Assembly (NCBI GenBank): GCA_934525675.1
Contig: CAKSZH010000011.1
Span: forward strand, 1-64,000
Source: an uncultured Eubacteriales bacterium
GTDB taxonomy: Bacteria > Bacillota > Clostridia > Oscillospirales > CAG-272
DNA length: 64,000 nucleotides
Direction: 5' to 3'
The notes beneath the pieces were generated by a model. That model was not told the origin of the DNA. It saw only the letters and a program-made list of their open reading frames with translations, and did no database searches. Positions 26,178 through 36,200 of this stretch are shown here, piece by piece (the stretch's first letter is position 1; each line of letters begins with the position of its first letter). The position numbers and the translations under genes were made by a program.

Positions 26178-27082
26178 GTGGTGAAGGATTTGTGCAATCA
26201 ATCTTCAACGGAAGAACAACAGAATCAGTTCTGGAGTAATTATCGGAAAAATACCCGCGCAAATCTGAAAAAGAATTTGGTAGTTGTCTTTTGTGTCGTC
26301 TGTCTTGTGCCGATTGTGATGTATATTTCTTCGGGGCTTGATGACGAGTATGTCTTTGATGCCTCGGTTTGTCAGCAAAACGGGGACATTGCAATTGTCG
26401 TTCGGACGGATGAATTGCATATTATCGTTTTTGACCGTGACGGAAATGAAAAACAACGTATTCGTGTGGATTCTTCCGGAGGCGGGTATGCACATGTGGA
26501 TTACATTGGGACAGAACTGTATCTTTATGTTTTACGAGAGCAATCCGTTTACAAGGTGACAACGGAAGGAGAACTGGTTACGCCGGACTCTGTTCCGGAG
26601 GGTGTTTGTAAGGACAGCTGGAACGAAAACTGGGAAAATACCTATTATACAAAGCAATGGTCGGCGGAAAAATTATTTATTTGCATCGGTCATGTGATTT
26701 AATCTGCATAGGCATCGATTTGCCGGATCATACGTTAGTTCGTTTTCACATTCAGACTCTCATGCGAATCATACAAAAGTCAAAAGTGATTCTGTCATCG
26801 GAAGATATGTACGTGTGCGGATTCGAAGAAAAAGGTAACGATTTTCAGTGGGATAAACCCGGGGATTCCCTCTATGATCTTACCCTTAAACAGATTTCCC
26901 CGCTGTTATTAAAATCTCCAATAGTGAGGGTATGCCCCAAAAAGACAATGGACTTGTTTGTCTATCTGGAAAACGGTCTTTGCCTGCAGGTGTTGAATTA
27001 CACCGTGAGGGACGTGGAACGATATCGGATTTTTGACGATTATGTCGACCACGACATCATTGTCCCCGACTTGTGGGAATGA
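26178..27082 (+). pseudogene. Frameshifted membrane-anchored protein of unknown family
   Basis: Two overlapping pieces (26178-26702 and the other frame to 27082) look like one gene of about 300 residues. The first piece starts at GTG with AGGA 7 bases ahead and has one membrane helix at about 34-52 (LVVVFCVVCLVPIVMYISSG). It ends in nonsense right after WSAEK. In an intact form the A-run at 26668-26672 would have six A instead of five, giving WSAEKIIYLHRSCDLICIG and continuing to 27082. The domain after the helix resembles the gene at 27483 (NGDIAIVV against TGDIAFGY). It could be a real pseudogene or an assembly error. Confidence 0.6.
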
Positions 27083-27139
27083 ATGTCATGCCGGATCTCA
27101 TCCGGCGGCTTGTACCGATCAAAGGAGGATTTCATACAT

Positions 27140-27451
27140 ATGGATGCAAGGGCAAATAAGGTTCTGAGAATACTGCAGGGCATTTTTCTGGTGCCGTTGG
27201 CGTTCGGCTGTATCATGCTGACCCTGTATGAACTGGTGGGAACCCCCGGGATGGATGCCTTTCTTCTGCGGATTCATATCCCGATTACTTATCATTTTGT
27301 CATAATCTTTTCTGCCGTTTCATTTGTCTGTGAGGCGATCATCATTGTGTTGCGCCGGAAACTTGCAAAACGATTTACAGAAGGAACCGACAGGGCGGGG
27401 GAGGTACTGCCATCCGGGGAGAACCATGCAGACGGTCCCGAAAAACGGTGA
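27140..27451 (+). CDS. Small two-helix membrane protein, unknown
   Basis: The 103-residue protein has two membrane helices at about 11-34 (GIFLVPLAFGCIMLTLYELV) and 50-72 (VIIFSAVSFVCEAIIIVL) and a charged tail. ATG 27140 follows AGGAGG by 11 bases; an upstream in-frame start at 27083 lacks a ribosome site. It sits inside the small-gene island and belongs to no family I recognise. Confidence 0.6.
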   Translation: MDARANKVLRILQGIFLVPLAFGCIMLTLYELVGTPGMDAFLLRIHIPITYHFVIIFSAVSFVCEAIIIVLRRKLAKRFTEGTDRAGEVLPSGENHADGPEKR

Positions 27452-27482
27452 ACCGTCTGATCGTAACGACCGAAGGTGTGAA

Positions 27483-28040
27483 ATGAAGAAAGAAATTCCC
27501 GAGAAACGCATTGCGGTTCTCTGTATGATCGGTATTGCCCTGGTTGTTGTCGGAGCCAGCCTCGGTTCCAACTACGGTAAGTTTCAGCGTATCGGTGACG
27601 CGGCTGTCGACCCCGGAACCGGCGATATTGCATTCGGGTATGCGGAGAGAAACGGATATGTTATTTCGGTTTACGAAAACGACGGAACCAAAAAGTTTTC
27701 CAAACGGATTAACGCAACCGGAGATGTCATCAGATTGTGTTACCGGGACGAAATTCTGTATGCCAAAGTGGGCAGAGAAAAACTTCTCCCGGCATTTGAC
27801 CGTTCCGGGGAAGTGGTATCTTACGGGCAGGAACCGGAAGGCGGGTTTGCATATGGTACATTTGACGGTTGGACACAGAAAAACGGGGATTCTTCTTTCC
27901 GGTTCGGTACCACGGGTTACCGGTATTCGGAATCTTCCGTGTTCGTCAAATGCTTTGCCGGAAAGGGTGTGAACCGCCTGTACCTCGTGACGGAATCGGG
28001 AGAAGAAATCGAATTGTTCCGGAATGAAGGTCATTCCTGA
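27483..28040 (+). CDS. Membrane-anchored protein related to the gene at 26178
   Basis: The 185-residue protein starts with a basic stretch (MKKEIPEKR) and one membrane helix at about 9-28. A beta-rich outer domain follows, with GDIAFGYAERNGYVISVYEN and FDRSGEVVSYG. The same spacing of short strands appears in the frameshifted protein upstream, suggesting tandem duplication and divergence of beta-propeller-like proteins. GAAGGTG precedes the start. Function is unknown. Confidence 0.65.
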   Translation: MKKEIPEKRIAVLCMIGIALVVVGASLGSNYGKFQRIGDAAVDPGTGDIAFGYAERNGYVISVYENDGTKKFSKRINATGDVIRLCYRDEILYAKVGREKLLPAFDRSGEVVSYGQEPEGGFAYGTFDGWTQKNGDSSFRFGTTGYRYSESSVFVKCFAGKGVNRLYLVTESGEEIELFRNEGHS

Positions 28041-28106
28041 CGGTCAGCCGTTTTCCCGGTTTCGGGTTTCTGACGGACAGATTTTAATTACTTTTTTGGG
28101 GGCATT

Positions 28107-28370
28107 ATGGAACAGAAATTTCGTTCTTTTGACGAATTGTTTGAAACAATGACCAGAGGAAATGAGGTTGTATTCGAGTGGGACGGTCGCAGGTACTGCT
28201 TATTTGCGGAATTCGAGGGGCAACGGCAGACAGGGTATCTGATCGGACCGACTTACAGTGAAGAGATGACTTTTTGTAAAAACAAGCAGGAACTGAGCCA
28301 ATACCGGATCGGCGGTCGGAGTTTTTGCGATATTGTTCCGGAAATTTGTGTGATTGAACGGACCATATAG
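28107..28370 (+). CDS. Small soluble protein of unknown function
   Basis: The 87-residue acidic protein (MEQKFRSFDELFETMTRGNE) has no helix or signal peptide. It contains FEWDGRRYCLF and YLIGPTYSEE and looks like a compact alpha/beta domain. A GGGGG ribosome site lies 4 bases ahead of the start. Its place beside other orphan small genes suggests an accessory role such as immunity, but nothing in the sequence shows this. Confidence 0.6.
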   Translation: MEQKFRSFDELFETMTRGNEVVFEWDGRRYCLFAEFEGQRQTGYLIGPTYSEEMTFCKNKQELSQYRIGGRSFCDIVPEICVIERTI

Positions 28371-28460
28371 ATTTCTGATATCGGGAAGTGATGGGACGGG
28401 AACCGCGGAATGCTCCTTGCGCTACGGCGGATCCGATGACATGAAAACGGAGGACGACTT

Positions 28461-28748
28461 ATGCAGAAAACAAAACATCTCGCTTTGAAGATTACGCTGA
28501 TCGTACTTGCGTGCTTGCTCCTGGCAATTATCATCTGGGTGTCAGATATTCTGATTTATACTTATAATCATTTTGTTGTTCCGACGGAAATGGAATGCGA
28601 ACATTGTCATCAGGTAAAAACCAGCCGTTGGTATCATGACGAGCTCGGATTAAGAATGTGCGAAGATTGCCACAAGGCTTACAATCGGGGAGAGTGGGGC
28701 GACGATTCCGGGACCACTGTACCCGGTATGACCGAACGGGGGAACTGA
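28461..28748 (+). CDS. Membrane-anchored small zinc-ribbon-like protein
   Basis: The 95-residue protein has a basic N-terminus, one membrane helix at about 9-32 (ITLIVLACLLLAIIIWVSDI) and two Cys pairs (CEHC and CEDC) about 20 residues apart, likely to bind one zinc ion. GGAGG lies 10 bases before ATG. Its stop overlaps the next start by one base (TGATG), so the two are translationally coupled. Confidence 0.65.
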   Translation: MQKTKHLALKITLIVLACLLLAIIIWVSDILIYTYNHFVVPTEMECEHCHQVKTSRWYHDELGLRMCEDCHKAYNRGEWGDDSGTTVPGMTERGN

Positions 28749-29464
28749 TGCGATCCGTGGAGGAGATAAAAGAGATGATACACGCCAATCGTAAAATGCA
28801 GGAGATTTTGTCCCGGCGCGACAGCGCCCCGGCGTCCTTGTCTTTTATCCGGGAAATAGATGACTTTGTCGCAGGTTCCGGGGAACGGGTGGGGTGTATC
28901 CTTGCAACCGACTGCAATCCGGAGTATTCTTTGACGGATATACGGAAAGTGTATCAGGACCAGACCGGTTATGAATGCTGTTGCAATGAATTTTACATTT
29001 GCCCGGAAGAAATAGATGGTCATTACGCCTGGACAATCCGGACATTGTTGGATCGGTTCGTCCGGAATCTGGAAAAGAAATACCCGGGCGAAATTTTTTG
29101 CCTGATATGCTCTGTTGGCATTCAGGAGGAGCTTGACGGAATTACGGCACGCTTCCATTTGTACCGCGAGGGCGAATTCTACATCTGCAAAGATCTGGAG
29201 GGTTTCCCCGAACCGGTTCTGTATTGTATATTCGGAGCCCCGGAAGTTTCGCCGCGTGAACATGAGTCCCGGAAACCGTCAGAGGTGGATGCCGATGGAG
29301 AATCAAGCGGGGAAGCTTTCCGTGCGTCGGGACCGGGAAGCATCCGCAGCACTTCCCGGCAGGAACTGACCGGACATCCCTCCCGCCCTTGTAAAACGTC
29401 CCGCGCTGTGGTATACTGGAAACAGAAGCGGCAGCGCGGTACGATAACCCGCGCTTTGCCATAG
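28748..29464 (+). CDS. Uncharacterised soluble protein
   Basis: This 238-residue frame starts with helical text (MRSVEEIKEMIHANRKMQEI). Residues about 40-150 are convincing, with CCCNEFYICPEEIDGHYAW and many Cys. The last 80 or so residues are Arg/Ser/Gly-rich, lose the codon pattern and overlap the promoter of the next gene (29389-29417). The original protein may have been shorter, with the tail created by a late frameshift. No family is recognised. Confidence 0.55.
   Translation: MRSVEEIKEMIHANRKMQEILSRRDSAPASLSFIREIDDFVAGSGERVGCILATDCNPEYSLTDIRKVYQDQTGYECCCNEFYICPEEIDGHYAWTIRTLLDRFVRNLEKKYPGEIFCLICSVGIQEELDGITARFHLYREGEFYICKDLEGFPEPVLYCIFGAPEVSPREHESRKPSEVDADGESSGEAFRASGPGSIRSTSRQELTGHPSRPCKTSRAVVYWKQKRQRGTITRALP
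29389..29417 (+). promoter_or_regulatory. Promoter of the alpha/beta hydrolase gene
   Basis: TTGTAA at 29389-29394, a 17-base spacer and TATACT at 29412-29417 with an extended TGG. It lies inside the 3' end of the upstream frame. Confidence 0.6.
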
Positions 29465-29487
29465 AGACACGAACAAAGGAGGCAGAA

Positions 29488-30384
29488 ATGGAACTTTCCC
29501 GTCTTACTTCCGCCCGCGACGGTTTGTCGCTTGAGGTTGCCTGGCTCGCCCCCGCAGGGGAGCCGCGGGGAATCGTACAGCTTTCCCACGGCATGGCGGA
29601 GCACAAGGAACGCTATTTCCCGTTTATGGAATATCTTTCGGCACACGGCTATGTGACCGTCATCCATGACCACAGAGGACACGGCGCGAGCGTAAAAGAC
29701 AAGGGCGACCTCGGTTACTTTTACACCGAACGTCCCGCGGACATTGCGGAAGACCTGTATCAGGTCAACCGGTGGGCGCACGAACGGTATCCGGACCTGC
29801 CGATCCTGCTCTTTTCCCACAGCATGGGAACGCTGGTCGCGCGGGTGTTCCTCGAAAGTCACGATGACGCGGTGGCGAAGGCGGTGCTCTGCGGTCCTCC
29901 GACCGAAAACAAACTCGCGCCCGTCGGGATTGCTCTGGCGAAGCTCAACGCGTGCTTTTTCGGCATGAACCACCGGAGTGCGTTTCTCAACCGTCTGACC
30001 TTCGGCACCTACACGAACCGCGGAGAAGCGGAAAACGCGTGGGTCTGCTCCAACCCGGAGGTGCTCGCCGCATACGGGGAGGATGATCTTTGCGGCTATA
30101 TCTTCACGGACAACGGCTTTCTCAATCTTTACCGCCTCATGCGGGAAGCCTTCCGCAAGAGTGCATGGCAGGTGAAGAATCCGTCGCTCCCGCTTCTGCT
30201 CATTGCCGGGGAAGAGGACCCCGTGATCGGAAACCGGAAAAAGTTTGACGCGCTGGTCGCGTTCCTCCGCGCGCGGGGGTACACCGACGTCGGGTCGCGC
30301 CTGTATTCCGGACTGCGGCACGAATTGCTCAATGAGATCGGCAAGGAGAAGATCTGGGAGGACGTGCTCGGATTTTTGGAATAA
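29488..30384 (+). CDS. Alpha/beta hydrolase, lysophospholipase-like
   Basis: The 298-residue cytoplasmic enzyme resembles monoacylglycerol lipase and lysophospholipase family members: VQLSHGMAEHKERY, HDHRGHGAS and the nucleophile elbow FSHSMG with its Ser near residue 112. A late Asp in AGEEDPVIG and His in GLRHELLNE complete the triad. It probably hydrolyses an ester such as a lysophospholipid or monoglyceride; the substrate is not fixed by sequence. AAAGGAGG precedes the start. Confidence 0.9.
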   Translation: MELSRLTSARDGLSLEVAWLAPAGEPRGIVQLSHGMAEHKERYFPFMEYLSAHGYVTVIHDHRGHGASVKDKGDLGYFYTERPADIAEDLYQVNRWAHERYPDLPILLFSHSMGTLVARVFLESHDDAVAKAVLCGPPTENKLAPVGIALAKLNACFFGMNHRSAFLNRLTFGTYTNRGEAENAWVCSNPEVLAAYGEDDLCGYIFTDNGFLNLYRLMREAFRKSAWQVKNPSLPLLLIAGEEDPVIGNRKKFDALVAFLRARGYTDVGSRLYSGLRHELLNEIGKEKIWEDVLGFLE

Positions 30385-30519
30385 ACGGCATGGCGATGTC
30401 TGTTTCTCTCGTTGCCCGGTATTTTGTGAACGAGCGTACAAAACCGCGCGGATCCCCGGACGGAATTTGTCGTTTTCATAGAAAAATCAAAGAAACCGCA
30501 TCCGCCGTCCGAAACCCTC

Positions 30520-30548
30520 TTGACTTTCGGCGGCGGATGTGGTATCCT
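30520..30548 (+). promoter_or_regulatory. Promoter of the pyrimidine operon
   Basis: TTGACT at 30520-30525, a 17-base spacer and TATCCT at 30543-30548. The first gene starts 305 bp downstream, leaving a long structured leader. Confidence 0.7.
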
Positions 30549-30554
30549 GTATAC

Positions 30555-30852
30555 AGATGTGAGGTCTGCCGCGTCATCACGGCGACCGGCTTTCGGACGC
30601 GTCCGGGCAGTTGGCGGGCGTTTTCCGGGTGAAAGACGGTCTTACCGGGCGGTTGCGGACCAAACAAAAAACATTCTGCCGAGGCAGTCGGTTGGCAGGA
30701 GTACAGGTGCGCCGGGCGTTTTGTGCCCGCGCAAGATCTGCTGTCCGCCGCGGGACAGTTTTTTTATACTGCGACGCGGTGCAGACGAAAAACAACAGAT
30801 GTTCCGGACCCGGCTCCGGACAGAATACGAAATACAATACAGAGGACAGAAA
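30555..30852 (+). promoter_or_regulatory. Leader of the pyrimidine operon with an intrinsic terminator (attenuator)
   Basis: The leader of about 300 bases has no gene. It ends with a terminator: 6-bp stem CTGTCC / GGACAG at 30741-30758, then seven T at 30759-30765, still 87 bp before pyrC. A terminator between promoter and first gene implies transcription attenuation, known for PyrR-controlled pyr operons. A short hairpin CAGATGTGAGGTCTG at 30554-30568 partly matches the PyrR loop consensus (GTGAGGT) but not enough to call it. Confidence 0.6.
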
Positions 30853-32112
30853 ATGCAGATGATTTTCAAGGATGCCCGTATTTACGAAAACGGCGGATTC
30901 ACCCGTGGGGACGTAACCGTGACCGACGGTGTTTTGCGCGTTTTCGGGGCGGATACCCCTCATATGAATCAGGACGGCGGATCGGATACCGCCGTTTTCC
31001 GGAATTGTATCATTTTACCCGGCTTTTGCGATGTACACGTACATTTGCGGGAGCCGGGCTTTTCTTACAAGGAGACCATCGGGACGGGAACTGCCGCCGC
31101 CGCGCACGGCGGGTACACGGCGGTGTGTGCCATGCCGAACCTCGACCCCGTGCCGGACAGCCGGGAGCATCTGGAAAAAGAGCTTGCCCTCATCCGGGAG
31201 TCGGCGCACATTCCGGTCTACCCCTACGGCGCGCTGACGGTCGGCGAAAAGGGGGAGATCCCCGCGGCGCTGGAAGAGCTGTTCCCCGACGTCATCGCGT
31301 TCTCGGACGACGGGCGCGGCGTGCAGGACGAGGGGCTCATGCGCGAGCTGATGCGCCGCGTTGCGGCGCTCGGCGGAATCGTCACGGCGCACTGCGAGGA
31401 CAACCGCCTGCTTCACGGCGGATACATTCACGACGGGGAGTACGCGCGCCTGCACGGGCATAAGGGGATTCCCTCCGAGAGCGAATGGCGACCAATTGAG
31501 CGCGACCTCCGCCTTGCCCGTGAGACCGGGTGCGCCTACCACGTCTGCCACATCTCCGCAAAGGAGAGCGTTTCGCTTATCCGCGAAGCAAAGAAGAGCG
31601 GCGTGAATGTGACTGCGGAAACCGCGCCGCACTACCTGCTCATGGACGACTCCATGCTGGGGGAGGACGGCAGATTCAAGATGAACCCGCCGGTGCGGGA
31701 CAAGAGTGACCGCGAGGCGCTGGTTGCGGGACTGCTTGACGGCACGATCGACATGATCGCCACCGACCATGCCCCGCATGCAAAAGAGGAAAAGTCGCGT
31801 GGGCTTGCGGGCAGCGCGATGGGAATCGTGGGTCTTGAGACCGCGTTCCCGCTGCTTTACACGGGACTTGTCCGGACGGGAATTCTTCCTGCGGAACGGC
31901 TGGTTGAACTCATGGCAATCGCCCCGCGCAAGCGCTTCGGAATCCCGCTGGAGCCGGGCAGCTATTGCGTATTTGACACGGAAACGGAATATACGATCGA
32001 CCCGGAGACGTTTTTGTCACAGGGAAGAGCCACGCCCTTTGCGGGATGGCGGGTACACGGAAAATGTCTTCTTACGGTATACGGAGGAAAAACGGTATGG
32101 CAAACGAAATAA
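30853..32112 (+). CDS. pyrC: Dihydroorotase, class I
   Basis: This enzyme closes carbamoyl-aspartate to dihydroorotate, step 3 of UMP synthesis. The 419-residue protein carries the metal-site motifs HVHLREPG near residue 60, TAHCED, YHVCHIS and ATDHAPH near 305. ATG 30853 follows AGAGGA by 6 bases. The frame is open upstream but that stretch is leader. Its end overlaps carA by 16 bp. First gene of the nine-gene operon. Confidence 0.97.
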   Translation: MQMIFKDARIYENGGFTRGDVTVTDGVLRVFGADTPHMNQDGGSDTAVFRNCIILPGFCDVHVHLREPGFSYKETIGTGTAAAAHGGYTAVCAMPNLDPVPDSREHLEKELALIRESAHIPVYPYGALTVGEKGEIPAALEELFPDVIAFSDDGRGVQDEGLMRELMRRVAALGGIVTAHCEDNRLLHGGYIHDGEYARLHGHKGIPSESEWRPIERDLRLARETGCAYHVCHISAKESVSLIREAKKSGVNVTAETAPHYLLMDDSMLGEDGRFKMNPPVRDKSDREALVAGLLDGTIDMIATDHAPHAKEEKSRGLAGSAMGIVGLETAFPLLYTGLVRTGILPAERLVELMAIAPRKRFGIPLEPGSYCVFDTETEYTIDPETFLSQGRATPFAGWRVHGKCLLTVYGGKTVWQTK

Positions 32113-33188
32113 ACGCAAAACTGGTACTGGAGGACGGAAGCGTCTATCCGGGAACGCTCTTCGGAGACGAAGGTCAGCTCGGACGCGTCGCGGAGCTGGT
32201 GTTCAACACGTCCATGGTCGGCTATCAGGAGATCCTGTCCGACCAGTCCTACACCGATCAGTTCGTGGTGATGACCTATCCGCTCATCGGCAACTACGGC
32301 ATGACCGACGAGGACTACGAGACCCACAACCTGACCATCGGCGGCATGATCGTGCGGGAATATAACGATCAACCCTCCAACTTCCGCTACACCAAAACGC
32401 TCTCGGAGGTCATGATCGAATATCACATCCCGGGACTCTGTGGCATTGACACCAGAAAGCTGACGCGCAGTATCCGCGACCACGGCAGCCGCCGCGCGGC
32501 GCTGGTTCCGATCGATATGCCCGTTGAGGAGGCAATCGCCCTCATTGAAGCGACCCCCGTGCCGCACGATCAGGTCAGCCGGGTCAGCTGTAAGAAGCGC
32601 TGGTATTCCCGCACGGCGAACGCAGCGTACAACGTAGTGGCAATCGACTGCGGCATCAAGCTCAACATCATCCGGTCGCTCAACGCGCGCGGCTGCAACG
32701 TAACGGTGGTGCCGTACAACACGCCCGCCGAGGAGATCGAGCGCATGAAGCCCGACGGGCTGTTCCTCTCCAACGGTCCCGGCGACCCGGAGGACGTGAC
32801 CGAGGTCATTTCGACCGTCCGGTCGCTCGTCGGCAAGTATCCGCTCTTCGGTATCTGCCTCGGGCATCAGATCCTGTCGCTTGCCCTCGGTGCCAAGACC
32901 TACAAGCTGAAATTCGGTCACCGTGGCGGCAACCATCCCGTCCGCGACCTGACGACGGGGCGGGTGGAGATCACCTCCCAGAATCATTCCTATGCGGTGG
33001 ACGAATCCACGCTTCCGGGGACCGGGCTGACGGTCACCCACGTCAACCTGCTTGACGGTACGGTGGAGGGCGTCGCCTGTCCGGAGAAGCGCGCGTTTTC
33101 CGTGCAGTATCACCCCGAAAGCGCGCCGGGACCGCAGGACAGCTCCTACCTGTTCGACCGGTTCCTTGACAGCATGAAGAAAAACTGA
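32097..33188 (+). CDS. carA: Carbamoyl-phosphate synthase small (glutaminase) subunit
   Basis: It splits glutamine and passes ammonia to CarB. The 363-residue protein has the triad Cys254 in FGICLGHQ with His and Glu in QYHPESAPG, and the N-terminal CarA pattern TSMVGYQEILSDQSY. GGAGG lies 9 bases before ATG 32097. The start overlaps the end of pyrC. Confidence 0.98.
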   Translation: MANEINAKLVLEDGSVYPGTLFGDEGQLGRVAELVFNTSMVGYQEILSDQSYTDQFVVMTYPLIGNYGMTDEDYETHNLTIGGMIVREYNDQPSNFRYTKTLSEVMIEYHIPGLCGIDTRKLTRSIRDHGSRRAALVPIDMPVEEAIALIEATPVPHDQVSRVSCKKRWYSRTANAAYNVVAIDCGIKLNIIRSLNARGCNVTVVPYNTPAEEIERMKPDGLFLSNGPGDPEDVTEVISTVRSLVGKYPLFGICLGHQILSLALGAKTYKLKFGHRGGNHPVRDLTTGRVEITSQNHSYAVDESTLPGTGLTVTHVNLLDGTVEGVACPEKRAFSVQYHPESAPGPQDSSYLFDRFLDSMKKN

Positions 33189-33201
33189 GGAGGGCGGAGA
33201 A

Positions 33202-36200
33202 ATGCCGAAGAGAACGGATCTGAAGAAAATACTGGTCATCGGTTCGGGACCGATTGTCATCGGTCAGGCGGCGGAGTTTGACTACGCCGGAACCCAGGCG
33301 TGCCTTGCCCTCAAGGAAGAGGGGTACGAGGTGGTGCTCTGCAACTCCAACCCCGCGACCATCATGACGGATACCTCCATCGCCGACAAGGTGTACATGG
33401 AGCCGCTGACGCTGGAATATCTTGCCCGCGTCATCCGCTTTGAGCGGCCCGACGCAATTGTCCCCGGCATCGGCGGGCAGACGGGGCTGAACCTCGCCAT
33501 GCAGCTGGACAAGAAGGGAATTCTGAAGGAATGCCGCACCGAACTGCTCGGTACCTCCGGCGAGAGCATCGAGCGGGCGGAGGACAGAGAGCTGTTCAAA
33601 AAACTGTGCGAGGAGCTGGGCGAGCCGGTGCTTCCGTCGGTCACGGTACACGAGCTGGAGGAAGGCGTCCGCGCGGCGGAAGAGATCGGCTACCCGGTCG
33701 TCCTGCGTCCTGCGTTCACGCTCGGCGGAACCGGCGGCGGATTTGCCGACAACGAGGCGGAATGCCGCACGCTTCTCAAGAATGCCCTGAAACTTTCCCC
33801 CGTCCACGAGGTACTGGTGGAGAAGAGCATCCGCGGCTACAAGGAGATCGAATACGAGGTGATCCGCGACGCGGCGGATACCGCCATCACCGTCTGCAAC
33901 ATGGAGAATCTGGATCCCGTCGGCGTGCATACCGGCGACTCCATCGTGGTCTGCCCGTCCCAGACGCTGACCAACAAGGAATACCAGATGCTCCGCGACA
34001 GTGCGCTCCGCATCATCCGTGCCCTGAAAATCGAGGGCGGGTGCAACGTGCAGTTTGCGCTGGACCCCCATTCCTTCCGTTACTACGTGATCGAGGTCAA
34101 CCCCCGCGTGTCGCGTTCCTCCGCGCTTGCCTCCAAGGCGAGCGGTTATCCCATTGCCCGTGTGTCCGCCAAGATCGCGGTCGGCATGCATCTCGACGAG
34201 ATCCGCATTGCCAACACGCCCGCGGCGTTTGAGCCGACGCTTGACTACGTGGTCACCAAAATGCCTCGCTTCCCGTTTGATAAATTCGCCACGGCAAACA
34301 ACAAGCTCTCCACCCAGATGAAAGCGACGGGTGAGGTCATGAGCGTGGGCAGAACCTTTGAAGAGAGCCTGCTCAAGGCAACGCGGTCGCTGGAGATCGG
34401 CGTGTGCCACCTCTATATGGAGAAGTTCAACTCCTACTCCTATGACGAGCTGCTCGACTACATCTCCGAGAGCCGCGACGACCGCATCTACGCCATCGCC
34501 GAGCTGATCTGGCACGGCGCCGACCTCGGCGTGATCTGGGACAAGACCAGGATCGATATGTTCTTCCTTGAAAAGATCCGCAACATCATCGAAACCGAGA
34601 CGCGGGTCAAAGCCGCGCCGCGCGATCTTGAAATTCTGAAGGAAGCAAAACGTATGGGATTTTCCGACGCGTACATCGCTCATCTGTGGGGATGCGACGA
34701 GGAGGAGGTTTACCGGATGCGGGAGGCGCACGAAATATTCCCGGTCTATAAAATGATCGACACCTGCGCGTCCGAGTTTGAAAGCTATATCCCCTATTTC
34801 TACTCCACCTACGAAGAGGAAAACGAATCGGTCGTTTCCGATAAGAAGAAGGTCGTGGTGCTCGGCTCGGGACCCATCCGCATCGGGCAGGGCGTGGAAT
34901 TCGACTATTCGACGGTCCATGCGGTCAAGGCAATCCGCGAGGCGGGGTATGAGGCGATCATTATCAACAACAACCCCGAAACGGTCTCCACCGACTACAC
35001 GACCACCGATAAGCTGTATTTCGAGCCGCTCTGCACCGAGGATGTCATGAATATCCTGCACCTTGAGAAGCCGGAGGGCGTCATCGCGTCGCTCGGCGGG
35101 CAGACTGCCATCAATCTGGCGGCGCCGCTCACCGCGCGGGGTGTCCACCTGATCGGCACCGACTGCGATGCAATCGAAAAGGCGGAAAACCGCGACGCAT
35201 TTGAAAAGGTCCTGCTTGCCCTCGGTATTCCCCAGCCCAAGGGCGAGGCGGTTACCAGGATCGAGGACGGCGTGCGGGCGGCAAAAGAGATCGGCTACCC
35301 CGTGCTGGTGCGCCCCTCCTTCGTGCTCGGCGGCCGCGCCATGCAGATCGTCGCCGATGAGGAACAGCTCCGCCATTACCTCCGTACCGCCGTTGAGATC
35401 GACGAAAAGAAGCCCGTGCTTGTGGACAAGTACATCCAGGGCAAAGAGGTCGAGGTGGATGCGGTGTGCGACGGGTGCGACGTGTTCGTCCCCGGCATCA
35501 TGGAGCTGGTCGAGCGCACGGGCGTGCATTCCGGCGACTCCATCAGCGTGTACCCCTCCTTCAGCCTGTCGGATAAGGTCAAAAAGACCATTCTGGATTA
35601 CACAAAGAAGCTCGGACTCGGCATCGGCATCCGCGGACTCTTCAACATCCAGTTCATCGTGGATAAGGACGAAAAGGTGTACATCATCGAGGTCAACCCG
35701 CGCTCGTCCCGTACCGTGCCGTTCCTCTCCAAGGCGACGGGATACAGCCTTGCCGATATCGGCACCCTCGTCATGCTCGGCAAGACGCTCCGCGAGCAGG
35801 GGCTGTCCTCCGCATACCCCGCGGAAAAGAAGCGCTACTACGTCAAGGCGCCCGCGTTCTCCTTCTCCAAGCTGCACGGGCTGGACGCCTACCTCTCCCC
35901 GGAAATGAAATCCACGGGCGAGGCGATCGGATATGACAGAAGTCTGACCCGCGCACTCTACAAGGCGCTCCGCGCCTGCGGCATGAACGTGGTCAACTAC
36001 GGCACCGTGCTTGCGACCATTGCCGACAAGGACAAAGAAGAGGCACTGCCACTCATCCGCCGCTTCTACAACATGGGCTTCAACATTCAGGCGACAGCCG
36101 GAACCGCCGCGTTTCTCAAGGCACACGGTATCCGTACCCACGCGCTCGGCAAGATCAGCGACGGAAGCGAAGAGATCCCCGACGCGATCCGCGGCGGGTA

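Noticed and set aside
26660..26675. Programmed -1 frameshift at the A-run
   Set aside because: The heptamer does not fit X XXY YYZ in the right frame and no downstream pseudoknot is evident; a simple indel is more likely.
30554..30568. PyrR binding loop in the pyr leader
   Set aside because: Only the GTGAGGT half matches; the conserved stem bases do not, so I did not annotate a PyrR site.
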